This document shows positions 42,000-53,849 of a stretch of 64,000 bases of DNA, one piece after another (position 1 is the first letter of the stretch; every line of letters begins with the position of its first letter). This stretch comes from Nelumbo lutea (lineage: Eukaryota; Streptophyta; Magnoliopsida; Proteales; Nelumbonaceae). The stretch is taken from the NCBI GenBank assembly GCA_022828595.1, contig JAKGHH010000004.1, positions 53,098,422-53,162,421 of the forward strand, written 5' to 3'. A program made the position numbers and the translations under genes. The notes below the pieces were generated by a model, which was given only the letters and a program-made list of their open reading frames with translations, did not search any database and was not told where the DNA came from.

Positions 42000-44510
42000 A
42001 GCAAGGGTTGAACCTAAGGCAGATGCAACCCTTGAAGCCAGGAACCAGAAGAAGGAGCAATCTGAACCGCAACAAGAAATGCACCAACAGCCACAAGTCC
42101 CCTTTCCTAATCGGCTGAAGCAACACAAGCTTGAAAAGGAATTTGGTAAGTTCCTTGAGATATTTAAAAGTTTACATATTAATATTCATTTTGCTGATGC
42201 TTTAGCCCAGATGCCCCACTATGCAAAATTTTTTAAGGAACTATTGGCAAACAAAAGGAAATTGGGAGATGTGGCTACGATTGCTCTAAATGAAGAATGC
42301 TCAGTAATTCTTCTTAACAAACTGCCTCAAAAGCTTAAAGATCCAGGGAGTTTCACTATCCCTTGCACTATAGAAAGTTTAAAAATTGAAAAAGCTTTAT
42401 GTGATTTGAGAGCTAGCATAAATTTAATGCCATACTTGGTTTTCAAAAAATTGGGATTGGGAAAGCCCCAACCCACCAGAGTTGCATTGCAATTGCCAGA
42501 TCGGTCCATTAAACATTCTAGGGTGATAATTGGGGATGTGTTGGTTAAAGTAGACAAATTTATTTTTCCCATTGATTTTATTGTATTGGACATACAAGAA
42601 GATGTGAATGTCCCTCTCATCCTAGGGAGACCTTTCCTGGCTACTAGAAAGGCAATGATTGATGTCCAACAAGGACAACTCAGCCTTAGGTTACAAGATG
42701 ATGAGATAATTTTTAAAATGTCTGATGCCATGAAACATGCACCCCGTAGTGATGACTCTTATTACATGATTGATGTTATTGATGATACAATTAATGCTTG
42801 CTTCCAAGTGAGCAGATCGGCTGACCCTCTTGAACCCTGCCTACAACAAGGAGAAGTTGAAATGGTAGAAAATGAGGAAATAAACCTCATGATGGCATAT
42901 TTGAATGATAAGGCTCAGTTCAAAGGGAAGGGATTTCTCAAATTAGAAAACATAGGCAAAACTCCTGTACCAATAGGTGAGACGTCATCTCAAGAAACCC
43001 CCACCCTTGAACTGAAGCAATTACCACTCCACTTGGAGTATGCTTTCCCTGATGAACCATCAGCTCTCCCTGTAATAATTTCCGCATCCTTGAACCCATT
43101 ACAAAAGGAAAAATTGCTAAGAGTGTTGCGGGAACACAAAAATGCACTAGTTTGGAGGATAGAGGACACCGAAGGCATTAACCCATCAATTTGCACACAC
43201 AGAATTTTGATGGAAAAGGATAGCAAGCCCTTGGTTCTGCCCCATAGTTGCCTAAACCCAAACATGAAAGAGGTGGTGAAGGCTGAAGTCATTAAGCTCA
43301 TAGATGTCGGGATCATTTATCCTATCTCTAACAGTTTTTGCGTGACTCCCGTACAAGTCATGCCCAAGAAAGGGGGTATGACCGTTGTCCCAAATGAAAA
43401 AAATGAACTCATCCCGATTAGAATTGTAACCAGGTGGCGAGTATGCATTGACTATAGGAAATTAAATGAAGCCACCCGTAAAGACCACTTTCCTCTCCCA
43501 TTCATGGACCAAATGTTAGAGAGGTTAGCCTGGCATGAGTATTATTGTTTCTTGGATGGATATTCAAGGTACAATCAGATCCCAATTGCACCAGAGGACC
43601 AAGAAAAGACCACCTTCACTTTCTCTTTTGGCACCTTTGCATACCAAAGGATGCCATTCGGATTGTGCAATGCCCCCAGCAACCTTTTAGCGGTGTATGA
43701 TGTCCATATTTTCTGATATGGTTGAAAATTTTATTGAGGTTTTTATGGATGATTTCTCAGTTTTTGGCTCTTCATTTCATGCATGCTTGAATAATTTGGA
43801 ACATGTGCTTAGAAGATGCAAAGAGACTCATCTAGTACTGAACTAGGAAAAATGTCATTTTATGGTGCTTGGACATAGGATTTCACAGAAAGGTATAGAA
43901 GTTGACAAAGCTAAGGTGGAGGCATTTGAGAAATTGCCACTCCCATCATCTATCCGTTCTATAAGAAGCTTCTTTGGGCATGTTGGGTTCTATAGAAGAT
44001 TTATTAAGGACTTTTCAAAGATAGCGAAGCCATTGTCTACTTTGCTTAAGAAAGAAGTGGCTTTTGAATTTTTAGCTGAATGCCTATGGGCATTCAACAC
44101 TTTGAAAGAAAAGTTGATCAATGCACCCATCATGATTACACTAAATTGAACACTTCCATTTGAACTGATGTGTGATGCGAGTGACTTGCCGATTTAATAT
44201 GCTAGCAGAACCTTGAATGGAGCACAATTAAATTACACCACAACAAAAAAGGAGCTAGTAGTGGTAATCTTTGCACTTGATAAATTTCATTCATATCTGA
44301 TTTTGTCCGAAGTTATTGTGTACACAAACCACTCGGCATTGAGGCACTTGCTTACCAAGAAAAATTCAAAACCAAGATTGATCAAGTGGATCCTACTGTT
44401 GCAAGAATTTGACATTGAAATACGAGACATGAAGGATGTTGCAAACCTGGCTACTGATCATCTCTCCCGGTTGGACAAGGTAAGCTAAAAAGATGAGAAA
44501 ATCAGCAACA
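42000..44510 (+). pseudogene. Athila-like gypsy: protease, reverse transcriptase, RNase H
   Basis: A 545-codon frame (42079-43716) covers the pre-protease FGKFLEIFKSLHINIHFADA, protease (ALCDLRASINLMPYLVFKKL, VPLILGRPFLATRKAMIDV), spacer and reverse transcriptase (RWRVCIDYRKLNEATRKDHF, YNQIPIAPEDQEKTTFTFSF, YQRMPFGLCNAP). The protease box DLRAS has Arg where the family has Gly. One inserted base near 43675 shifts the frame; the next frame has TAG for Gln (before RCMM), the catalytic FMDDFSVFG, TAG for Trp (LVLN-stop-EKCHF), then the thumb (VGFYRRFIKDFSKIAKPLST) and RNase H ([51 protein letters not shown]). Best preserved retroelement pol in the window. Confidence 0.9.
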
Positions 44511-44639
44511 TTCGAGAAGAATTTCCAGATGAACAGATGTACTCCGTTTAGGAATATTCTGGTATGCTGATTTTGCAAATTATCTTGCTGCACAAGTCAT
44601 CCCTCCTAACATTTCATATCAACAAAAGAATAAATTCTT

Positions 44640-45835
44640 TTCTAATGTAAAATACTATTTGTGGTAGGAACCCTTTTTGTACAAATTATGTGCAGATGAA
44701 ATCATAAGGAGATGTGTTCCCAAGGAGGAGATGGAATCGATGCTCCAATTTGGCCATGATAGAGAAGCAAGAGGATATTTTGGAGCTAGCCGCACCGTGG
44801 CCAAAGTCTTGCAATCAGGTTTTTATTGGTCAACATTATTCAAAGATGCCCATAAGTATGTGTCCACATGCGAAAAATGCCAAAGAACGGGTAACATTTC
44901 CCGACAGAATGAAATGCCCCATTCTAATATCTTGATCTCTGAAATTTTTGATGTCTGGGGTATAGATTTCATGGGACCCTTCCCAAATTCTTTTGGGAAT
45001 AAGTATATCCTCGTTGTTGTTGATTATGTGTCTAAATGGGTGGAAGCCATGGCTTTAACCACAAATGACTCTAGGAGGGTAGTACATTTCCTGATAAAGC
45101 TTTTCTCCCGATTTGGCACTCCTCGAGCTATAATTAGTGATAGGGGAACTCATTTCTGCAACACCCACTTTGAACGATTAAGGTAAAAATATGGAATTAC
45201 ACATAAATTGTCTACCCCTTATCACCCTCAAACTATTGGCCTAGTGGAGTTGGCTAACAGGGAGCTCAAAAGAATTCAGAGAAGACCGTAGCATCTGCAA
45301 GGAAAGATTGAGCCATCAAATAAGATGATGCATTATGGGCCTATAGAACTGCATATAAAACACCCCTTGGAATGTCCGCATATAGCTAGTCTTTGGTAAA
45401 GCATGTCATTTACCAGTCGAGTTAGAACATAAAGCTTATTGGGCACTAAAATTCTTAAATTTTGACATACAAGCCACGAGTGCTAAGAGGCGGGTGCAAT
45501 TGAATGAGATGAATGAATTCAGACTTGCCGCTTATGAGAATGCCAGGGTTTATAAAGATAGAATTAAAAGGTGGCATGATAAGAACTTGCTGAGATGAGA
45601 TTTTCATGTAAGTCAGCAAGTGTTATTGTACAATTCCCGTCTCCGCCTGTTCCCAGGCAAGCTGAGATCCAAGTGGTTTGGACCTTTCACAATTACACAG
45701 GTTTTTCCCCATGGGGCCGTGGAGGTCACCCACCCGGTTCAAGGCACATTTAAGATAAATGGTCAGTGCCTGAAACCATATTTGGTGGACGGCACAGTGC
45801 CCCCTCCATCCACTCTCTATCTAGATAATCAGTAA
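44640..45835 (+). pseudogene. Athila-like gypsy: integrase
   Basis: The zinc domain reads [20 protein letters not shown] ... [11 protein letters not shown], with Tyr where the second His of HHCC is expected. The core is intact over [20 protein letters not shown] (Asp), [20 protein letters not shown] and [17 protein letters not shown] (second Asp), but stops at 45184-45186. In further frames come [20 protein letters not shown] and ELKR (catalytic Glu), [28 protein letters not shown] and the tail [20 protein letters not shown]. At least four frame changes. No envelope-like frame follows. Confidence 0.87.
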
Positions 45836-47086
45836 CCTCCCATCATGATACTACTTAGTCATAATCTGTCTGACTTTCATATTGTTATAGCATTTCCTTG
45901 TTTTTGATTATTTTTAGGATGTTAATTAGAATAATAAAAGCTTCCAATCTCTCTTTCTAGTTTGGATTGATTTCTAGCAAAAGATGCTCCCTACTAAAAG
46001 AACTATTGCACAATTAAATCTTCAGGAAGTCCTTTACACCTCTCTCTCTCTTTACTTGATATTTCTCTTGTTGGATTTATTTTGTTACTCCCTAACACTA
46101 TGAACATTGGGGACAATGTTCGTCTTAAGTGTGGGGGAATTAGCCTGAGGCTAGGGTGAGGGGGCTGGAACCATACACCGCATTCACCCAACACATACAA
46201 ACAATGACATGACCAATTAAATTGAAACACCCCAAGTTCATTGCTATTTATTAGGTGATTTTTAAGGGAGTACAAAGAGTTAAGGGAGAACAAACAATTT
46301 ATGTATCAGTTTTTATCTTTGTGAATGATCCAACTTAATGCATGCATGAGGTTAAGGAGGTTGAATATGTCCTTCATCATGACTAGCCCTTACCACCTTC
46401 ATGTGTATGAAAGCACTTGATTTCATCATTAATGGCCAATAGAGATAGTTCACATCTAAACTGCTGATGAATGCGATTCAACAAATACAAAAAGGGCAAA
46501 GCCCAATTGAATCTGCTATTTTGAGCTGAATAGTAAAACTAGCAGCTTGGAATATGAGTCTTGTTATCTGCCTCAAGCCTGTGACTAGTGTGAGATGGAG
46601 CATAAAATGCACTCGCACCAAAAGAAAAAGAGAAGTGTGAGATGGAGCATAAAATGCACTCACACCAAAAGAAGAAGAAAAGGGTGAGATGGATCATAAA
46701 ATGCACTCACCCCTAAAAAAAAATGTGGTGACGACTGAGGTTCAAAGGGGCAAAATTAAGTTGAACTCTCAATGAGGTGTGGCTATAGATTTGAACCCTA
46801 GTTCAAAGTGATTGTTAATTTTGATAATTAAGAAGTTGATCTATATATTGAGTGGGAGTGAAAACAGGAACTTGAAGAATCTCATATTCTCCCTTTCCTT
46901 GACTCTTATGCATGTGTTAAATGGTAATTTATAAGAACAGGAGCTGAATGCTTACAAAAGTTTCCTGACCACTCAATGCATTTCCTTTTCTAAAAATTCA
47001 CTCGGTAATTGGTGATAATAAAGGGGAGGGATGTTTAGTTTATGGCTGATGTCTTTGCTTGAGGACAAGAAAAAGCTTAAGTGTGA
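45836..47086 (+). other. Athila-like 3' untranslated region
   Basis: Between integrase and the putative 3' LTR. It carries GAACATTGGGGACAATGTTCG (46100-46120), a near-perfect palindrome conserved after integrase in Athila/Tat-type elements, GTGTGGGGGAATT (46129-46141) and, at the end, CTTAAGTGTGAGGGTATT (47069-47086), a likely polypurine tract. It has no env-like reading frame. Confidence 0.5.
46588..46720. repeat. Three tandem 47-bp hairpin repeats
   Basis: Units start at 46588, 46635 and 46682. Each contains GTGAGATGG.GCATAAAATGCACTC.C followed by ACCAAAAGAA-type A/G-rich spacer. Within a unit GTGAG pairs with CTCAC and GCAT with ATGC, so each can fold into a stem-loop. The third unit decays into an A-run. 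Confidence 0.85.
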
Positions 47087-48500
47087 GGGTATTTGATGAG
47101 TACATGGTTTATTTATAATTTATGCAATTTTTGTATGAAATTTATGCCAAATTGATTGAATTTCACCCTATCTTAGCTTGATTTCGAGAAAGAATTCAGG
47201 GGAAACCAACTCAAGAAAAAGAAGGCATAAAACAAGGAAAGAGAGCCAAAATTCAATCAATTTGGCCCAACCCAGCCAAGAGAGCAATTGAGGAGCAAGC
47301 GACCCATGTGGCCCATGCTACACTCTTTGGGCAAACCCAAAGAGAGAGCCTAGCAAGCAAGTTAAATTTGGCCCAACAAAGAGGAGCCCATTTCTGCCCA
47401 AAAGCAGCCTAGAGTACAACAAAAATATACTCAAAACTCAGCTAAGTTGCAACCCAAAGTACAACCTAAAGGGAGCAAGGGGCAATAACTTCTAGAGGTT
47501 TCAAGAAGAAGAAGAGAGAACAATCAATTCTAGAAGATTCAAGAGAGGGGTGAGGTGGCAGCATCCTAGGCTCCTTGAAAGCTTATTTAAGGAGGCCTCT
47601 TGAAGGGGGAGAGTGTTCAATTGCTGTAGTTCAAGGCTCTCCATTCTTTTGGGTTTGAAATCCTTGAAGAAAAGATGAGAGGAGAAGGAGTTAGGCGCAA
47701 GAAGGAGAAGGGCTGAAGAGATCTAAGATATCAAGAGAGAACAAGATGAGTTCGAATTGGGGGAAAGCTTGATTGAGAGATTCTTTGTTCTATTTCTACT
47801 TAATTGAAGCATTCAAATAGACTAGATCTAATCTTGTTGTTTATTGAATAAAGCATGAATTGTAGATTAGATTGGCCGAATTGATCTCTTAAAAATCTAG
47901 ATCTGAGATTTGTAAGGACTGAATTGCTTGAGAAAGAATTCAGACCTTCATATTTCAGCTTGGCTGATTTGATTTAACTCTTGGAATTTATAGAGTGTTT
48001 GAGAGAGACTCTAGAAATTCAGATCTACTATTCAAGAACTGAATTGCATACAAGGTTAGAGATAACTTACACAATTGAGTTGGTGATCAATTCAAATATG
48101 AATTGATGCCCTTGAAGTGTTTGATTAAATGCATGAATGATTAAATTCTTGATAGAGATATAAGAATCATCATTCTTGCAGAGGATGAACATGCACTTGA
48201 AAGAGGATGTTCATTGCCTTGGGTTTCACCAAACCAATGATGAATCATGTCCTATTCGAATGAGTTAAGAAGGTTGATTGCTGAATCTTGAATTTGGAAT
48301 TTTAACTTACTTTTTCATCTTGAATGTAAGGTATTTGATCCAATGCTTCTTAAGTAGATTGTAGCTTAGGATTTTGGATTTAAATAAAGTTGTAATGTTT
48401 TGTTAATCAGATAAGAGTTAACCAATTTAGTATTAGTAGTTTCTTCCTAAATCATTGTGGGAACGATACTCTATTCATCTCTTTATTATTTGAGATTGGA
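47087..48500 (+). repeat. Putative 3' LTR of the Athila-like element
   Basis: Starts TGATGAGTACATGG right after a polypurine tract and runs without coding to a GTGGGAACGATACTC region at ~48458-48475, which resembles the GTGGGTTCGACxCC phrase near Athila LTR ends. The right boundary is judged from where similarity to the other LTR family starts. The matching 5' LTR could not be aligned, so the call is provisional. Confidence 0.45.
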
Positions 48501-49109
48501 TTTGCTTCTAAATTAGCAAGAGGATAAGATATGTCTTATTGACTTAGGAGTTCATGTCCAAATAAAGATTTGGATCAAAGAATCATATCTTGATATGATT
48601 AGGAAACTAATCCAAGAAGGATTATAAATAGAGGTAGAAATCCTTCTATTAAACACTTTTTGTGAAATCTTAGATCTTCTCTTTGCTCTTACCGCCCTAC
48701 CTTGTTCGATCTCCAGTTCTTGGAGTGATAAAGACTAGATCTTAATATTGTTTCTTGCTAGAAGAAACAATTTTGAAGTTGTGCTCACATCCCTATGTGA
48801 TTCTTGTTGAAGAATCTCTTTGCTGATCCTTCCTCACCCTAAGTTGTGTCATCTTCAGTGGATGAAGGATTTGGTGAAATCTTTGGGCATGAACACCTGC
48901 ATTGGGAACTACTGTTGATTCATTATCTGGTATATCCCTCCCTTAATATTGGTTTTAGATTTGGTTTAGTTTATTTCAAGAACTAACCTTTGAACATGCA
49001 GTTTTTCTAAATTAGGGAATAGGATTCCCGGAAGGGAGAAAGAAATTTTTGAAATTTCGCCCATCCACCCTGCATGGTTTTGGCATCCATATGATCAATC
49101 TCCCTTCCC
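48501..49109 (+). repeat. LTR fragment, same family as the solo LTR at 8406-10369 (right part)
   Basis: Matches the R-U5 half of the solo LTR read on its own strand: GTTCGATCTCCAGTTCTTGG, TGGGCATGAACACCTGCATTGGGA, CTAAATTAGGGAATAGGATT, GGGAGAAAGAAATTTTTGAAATTTCGCC, ending CCCTTCCCTTCA. TATAAATA near 48630 is the candidate TATA box, aligned with the TATAAAA of the solo LTR. With 37745-38400 it makes one LTR of about 1.3 kb interrupted by the Athila-like element. Confidence 0.75.
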
Positions 49110-50150
49110 TTCACCTGGATTGTTGCGTCGAGGTCGGTTTGCAATGAATTTGATAGCTTGGAGAGTGCATTTGCTCGTACGTTCTTACCTCGAGGGATCC
49201 GTTTGATAGTGAAGTGATCTAGTCGTTAAATGAGCTCCTGTACCTTTTGCAAGTAACTTGCCATTGTCGGGGTCTGCATTTCAAACTGGCCATGGAATTG
49301 GTTAACCACCAACTGGGAATCGCTAAAGGCTTGTACATGTCGTGCACCGAGCTTTTGGGTAAGTCAGAGTCTAACAATCAAGGCCTCGTACTTGGCTTCA
49401 TTGTTGAAGGATTTCAAGTCAAACCTCAGGGCATGCTCGAGCACTGTCTTTTGGCCCAAAGAGAATGAGGCCGGCCCTACTGCCTTGCTTATTTGGTGAA
49501 CCTTCCACGTGGAGAGTCCATATCTGCGGTGCTGGGGCTAGGTCCTATACTGTGAATGTGCACTCTGCTAGGAAATCGGAAAGGTTGGGCCTTAATGGCA
49601 GGCCATGGAGCGTACTCTATGTTGAACTCAATCAATTCCACACTCCACTTGATTAAGTGGCCAGATGCTTTTAGTTACTGTAATACTTGTTTGAGGGGTT
49701 GGTCAGTAAGCATGCGGACGCTATGGGCTTGGAAGTATGGCCTGAGTTTCCTTGCTGCGGTGATTAGGGCTAGGGCTACGTTTTCAAGATTTGTGTACCA
49801 AGTTTCCACATTGTTGAGAACTTTGCTTGTATAGTAGATCGACTTTGCGTTCGGTCCTCTTCTTTAACTAGTATTGAGCTAACCACCTCGTCACCAACCA
49901 AGAGCTGGAGCAGCAGCTCATCCTTAGGGCTTGGCTTTGTGAGGAGAGGTGGTGAACTTAGGTACCTCTTTAGCTCCTGGAAGGACTACTCACACTCTTT
50001 AGTCCACTGGAAGTCTTTGACCTTTTTCAGGGCCTTGAGGAAGGGTAGGCATCGGTCTGCAAACTTAGACATGAACCTGCTAAGGGCATCTACTCGCCCA
50101 ATAAGGCACTACACTTGTTTGTGAGTTCGGGGTGACTACATATCGAGGAT
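49110..50150 (-). pseudogene. Tat-lineage RNase H regions
   Basis: Leftward reading ends with YLQKVQELI, LDHFTIKRIPRGKNVRANAL, SKLSNSLQTDLDATIQV, the end of the additional RNase H typical of Tat elements. Upstream are remnants of the second RNase H and of the connection to reverse transcriptase (49500-50150). Stops and shifts are frequent. The last residues run directly into the integrase half at 37744 when the nested LTR and Athila insertion are removed. Confidence 0.75.
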
Positions 50151-51155
50151 AACTTGGATTTTCTCTAGATTGGCTTTGATTCCTCACTAAGTGACCATGA
50201 ACCTAGAAATTTGCCGGAACCGACCCCGAAGGTGCACTTGGTCAGGTTCAGCTTCATCTGGTACTTCCTAAGGGTTCTAAAGACTTCCCTGAGATCAGAT
50301 ACTTCTTGCTTTTTATGAGCATGTCATCGGCGTACACTTCAACATTGCAGTCGAGTTGGTCCTTGAACACCTCATTCACTAACCGCTGATAAGTAGCATC
50401 AGCGTTCTTGAAGCCAAAGGGCATTGCTTGGTAGTAGTATAGTCTACGGTCAGTGATGAAAGCGGTCTTCTCCTAATTGTCGGGATGCACCTAGATCTGA
50501 TTGTACCTTGAACATTGCAATTGAGCTTGTCCTTGAACACCTCATTCACTAACCGCTGGTAAGTAGCGCCAGCGTTCTTGAAGCCAAAGGGCATTGCTTC
50601 GTAGTAGTATAGTCTGCGGTCAGTGATGAAAGCGGTCTTCTCCTAATTGTCGGGATGCATCTGGATCTGATTGTACTTTGAGAGCGCATCCATAAAATCA
50701 GGAGTTCGTGTCCTTACATTGTGTTGAGGAGCTGGTCTATCCTTGGCTGGGATAAACTGTCTTTGAGATAGGCTTTGTCCAAGTCCACGAAGTTAGTATA
50801 GATCCTCCACTTCTCGTTCACTTTCTTCACCATCACCACATTGGCCAGCCAACCTGGGTACTTTACTTCCCGGGTAAAAGCCAATGTCAAACAACTTATG
50901 GACTTCTTCATTGATAATTTGCCACCGTTCTACGACGACTCTCCTCTTCTTTTGTTTGATTGGTCAGTAGCGTGAGTCATCGGTGTTGAGACAGTGGGTG
51001 ATGACCTTGGGGTCAATCCTTGGCATGTTTGCCGCTGACCATGCAAACACATCGGTGTGATCTTTGGGAATTTGGATGAGGTCTTCACGTAGGTGGTCGT
51101 CTAGGAGAGAGCCAACCAGGACTATCTCTTCAGGGTCTTTCTTGGAGAGTTGCAC
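50151..51155 (-). pseudogene. Tat-lineage reverse transcriptase with internal 170-bp duplication
   Basis: Minus-strand frames give the pre-RT VLVGSLLDDHLREDLIQIPK-DHTDVFAWSAANMP (51155-50964), then VKYPGWLANVVMVKKVNEKW, RIYTNFVDLDKAYLKDSL, PRIDQLLNTM, and MPFGFKNAGATYQRLVNEVF, which occurs twice because of a tandem duplication at 50341-50680. The catalytic YVDD-like region follows near 50330. The duplication alone would destroy the enzyme. Confidence 0.83.
50341..50680. repeat. 170-bp tandem duplication inside Tat reverse transcriptase
   Basis: Copies at 50341-50510 and 50511-50680 start AACATTGCAGTCGAG / AACATTGCAATTGAG and end GATTGTACCTTG / GATTGTACTTTG, about 93 per cent alike by eye. 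Each encodes the MPFGFKNAGATYQRLVNEVF block on the minus strand. It is unrelated to insertion of any element. Confidence 0.92.
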
Positions 51156-51834
51156 CTGTAGGTCTTTGACAAGTTGACCACACTGTGTTCTTAGTTCATC
51201 ATGCAGATCTATGCTTTCGGTCGTAAGGGTCTTCGCGGATGGCTGCTTTCATCGACAGGACGTCTGGGAACATTGTCGTGCTATCCTTTGGTCTCGTCAT
51301 GCCAACCCCACTCCAAATGGGGTTGGGAATTTCATGGCCAGGTGGAAAGTGGACATAGAGGCTCACAGAGCATTCAGAGTTGGTCGGTCGAGGATGGCAT
51401 TATAGTATGACAAGCATTGATGATGGTAAAATCTACCATGGCTGTTGAGGTGATCTCACCATCGCTGATTAACCGGGGCAAAGTAATTCTTCCTATTGGC
51501 ATAAGCGACTCCCCGAAGAAGCTTATTAGGGGAGTGTTGACTGGAGTGAGCCAATCTCTACCGATGTCAAGCTGGTCAACGAGTCTTCAAACAGGATGTT
51601 GGTTGAGCTCTTAGTGTCTACCAGGATGTGCAAAACTTCATTGTTTGTGATCTTGGCTATGATCACCAGGGTGTCATCGTGCGGGGTTTGGACCCCCCCA
51701 AGGTCGTCTTCTATGAATGTGACTGACTCTTCTTGCCTCTCATTCGGCTCCCTATTGTCGATTTCCATAAAGCGAGCATACCTTTTCCTGCCTGAGCTAC
51801 TCTCCCCTCTGGAAGACGTTCCTCTCAAGATCAC
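51156..51834 (-). pseudogene. Tat-lineage protease region
   Basis: The frame 51834-51526 reads SVTFIEDDLGGVQTPHDDTL, VIIAKITNNEVLHILVDTKS, STNILFEDSLTSL. The aspartic protease box is DTKSS where retroelement proteases have DTGSS, so Lys replaces the catalytic-loop Gly. Further left (51520-51400) follow FGESLMPIGRITLP-like and AMVDFTIINAC remnants. It would have processed Gag-Pol. Confidence 0.78.
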
Positions 51835-53020
51835 TGCTATGACCCCGGCTGGGAGGGCTTGACCTGGGGCATGGCTCTACCTTAGGAGGGTTGTGTTCTT
51901 TTATGTCAACTAACCCCGCCAAGTAGCCACCCTTGATCAGTTCTTCAAGGTGGTGTTTGAGATCGAGACAATTGTTAGTCTCATGGAGGTGGTCCTAGTG
52001 AAAGTCGTAGTATTTGTTGTGATTTCTTTTGTTGGCTTGTGTCTTCATTTTCTCGGGCCACCAGACGTACTTGCTATCTCGGAGGTGGTGTGCATGGCCT
52101 CCTCTCTAGTCGGTGGTTTTTCCGCTTGTTTTCTCAGTCCCTCTCCATCTTTCGGTCTTCGGTGTCCCTTCTCTTCCTATCAGGCTACTCCTCCTCATTT
52201 CTTAACTATGCCTGGGATTCTTCTGCGTTGATGTATGTTTGGGCGTGACTCATCAATCTAGCTAGTGTCTGAGGAGGATTCTTAGATATGGAGAAGTTGA
52301 ACGACGAGGGGTGGAGTCCGTTCTGTATGGCTACAACAGCTATGGACTGGTTCATGTTTTGGACCTGCAACGCTTAAGTGCTGAATCTTGCCAAGTAGTC
52401 TCTAAGAGATTTTGTCTTCCTCTACTGTTCCTACATGAGGCTGGCCGAAGTCTTCTAGTGTTTTTGGTTTGCCGTGAACTACGCCAAAAACTAGTTCTCC
52501 ATATGCTCCCATGATGCTATGGAACGCGAGGGAAGAGACGAGTACTAAGTCAGGGCTAGGCCTTTGAGGGTGGCCACGAGAGCTTTGCACATCAAGTCCT
52601 CGGATGAACTATGTAGTATCATCTAGGCCTTGAGTGCTTCGATGTGGTTGTCGGGGTCGGAATTCCCGTTGTACTTGTCACACTACGGTGCCTGCCATCC
52701 TATAGGGGGAATCTCGTCCACAATCTCTTAGACGAAAGGTGGCTCTTTAATGTGCTGGCCAGTTGGTTGCACAGGCTGATCTACAAGTGGTGCCACACTC
52801 CTTTGGGCCTGGCTGCACGCTCCAACTCGGTCAAGCGTTGTTGGAGCTCCCAGATATCTGCGTCCCTATCATCTGGGACCACGGCGTGCATGGCCTTTTC
52901 TTTCTTGGGCTGCATTGGGTAGTCTTTAATCGAACTGGACTCAATGGTAGAGACCACCTGGGGCGACATCCGTTTACCAAGGCTTTCCTTTCCAGAATCC
53001 ATGTAGTCTGATGAGTCATA
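51835..53020 (-). pseudogene. Tat-lineage gag
   Basis: From the right: MDSGKESLGKRMSP, DADIWELQQRLTELERAARP, a broken stretch with YNGNSDPDNHIEALKA and SEDLMCKALVATLKGLALT-stop-YSSLPS (the Gag capsid motif; Trp replaced by TAG), then SMGAYGELVF, and KPEHEP-like and RNIHQR-like remnants to 51850. At least six stops or shifts. Right of 53020 no LTR of this element is recognisable, so its 5' end is missing. Confidence 0.78.
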
Positions 53021-53329
53021 CTACGGTTTTCAGGTTCATGAGAATGAGCAGAGGAGACAGACCTTCTTGCCGTGTCTCACTTTTCTTGATCGGGCCGTGC
53101 TCCCTTCTTGTTCGACCAGCGCGTTTTGGGTTCCTCGGGGCGAGGATCGGCCTTTGTATGCGTCGGGGCAATAGGGGGGACGGTCTAAGTGGGAGGTGTC
53201 ACAGACCCCAGGTACTGCATCTTTAACACTGAAACGGTGTGACCCTAGTGAGAAAGGAAACCACTTGCGAAAAATACCATGATTTGTTTGAAGCTGATCG
53301 AATAAATAGTAGTGGTGGCATCAGAAGTG

Positions 53330-53560
53330 GAGAGAGGTCCGGTGGAGTAACAACGTTAGAGACGGAGTAGCAATGTTGGAGATGAAGGAGGGATATGAAC
53401 AATGCAACAGTGTTGGAGAAGTACGGAGTAGCAGTGTTGAAGATGTGAACGGAGGGAGGGATATGAACAGTGTAGCAATATTAGAGAAGGGGAGAGGTCT
53501 GTTGGAGTAATGATGTGAGAGACGGAGTAACAATGTTGATAGTTTGGTAGTGGCACAAGT
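53330..53560. repeat. Degenerate minisatellite (GGAGTARCAATGTTGGAGA type)
   Basis: Short units such as GGAGTAACAACGTTAGAGAC, GGAGTAGCAATGTTGGAGAT, GGAGTAGCAGTGTTGAAGAT and GTAGCAATATTAGAGAAG alternate with GGAGGGATATGAACAGTG over ~230 bp. The minus-strand frames here are repetitive Ser/Leu/His products without a known domain. Confidence 0.75.
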
Positions 53561-53699
53561 GATGAGGCAGCGAACAGGGTTGGCCGGAAGAAAAATAGAA
53601 ATCAAGGAAAATGGGAGGGACAAAGGTCTTGCTATGGATACTAGTTCAAGTAGTAGAGGAAGTGAAGAAGAAGAGGGAAAAAAGGAAAGAGGGAGAGGA

Positions 53700-53809
53700 G
53701 GAAAAAGAGGAGAGAGAGAGAAATGAGGGGAGATTGGAACTCACCTCGGCGATGCCACTATTTTTGAGTTTGAAGGGAGGAAGACAATGTATAGTATAAT
53801 AAATCATGA

Positions 53810-53849
<40 letters not shown>

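Noticed and set aside
46003..46663. Possible env-like ORF downstream of Athila integrase
   Set aside because: Only short minus-strand frames with no transmembrane or envelope-like pattern; the plus strand is closed in all frames.
37745..49109. Treating the TGTTAGACAG...CCCTTCA ends as the own LTRs of the Athila-like element
   Set aside because: The left copy has only the U3-like half and the right copy only the R-U5 half; no complete LTR occurs on either side. Nested insertion fits better, though the alternative is not fully excluded.
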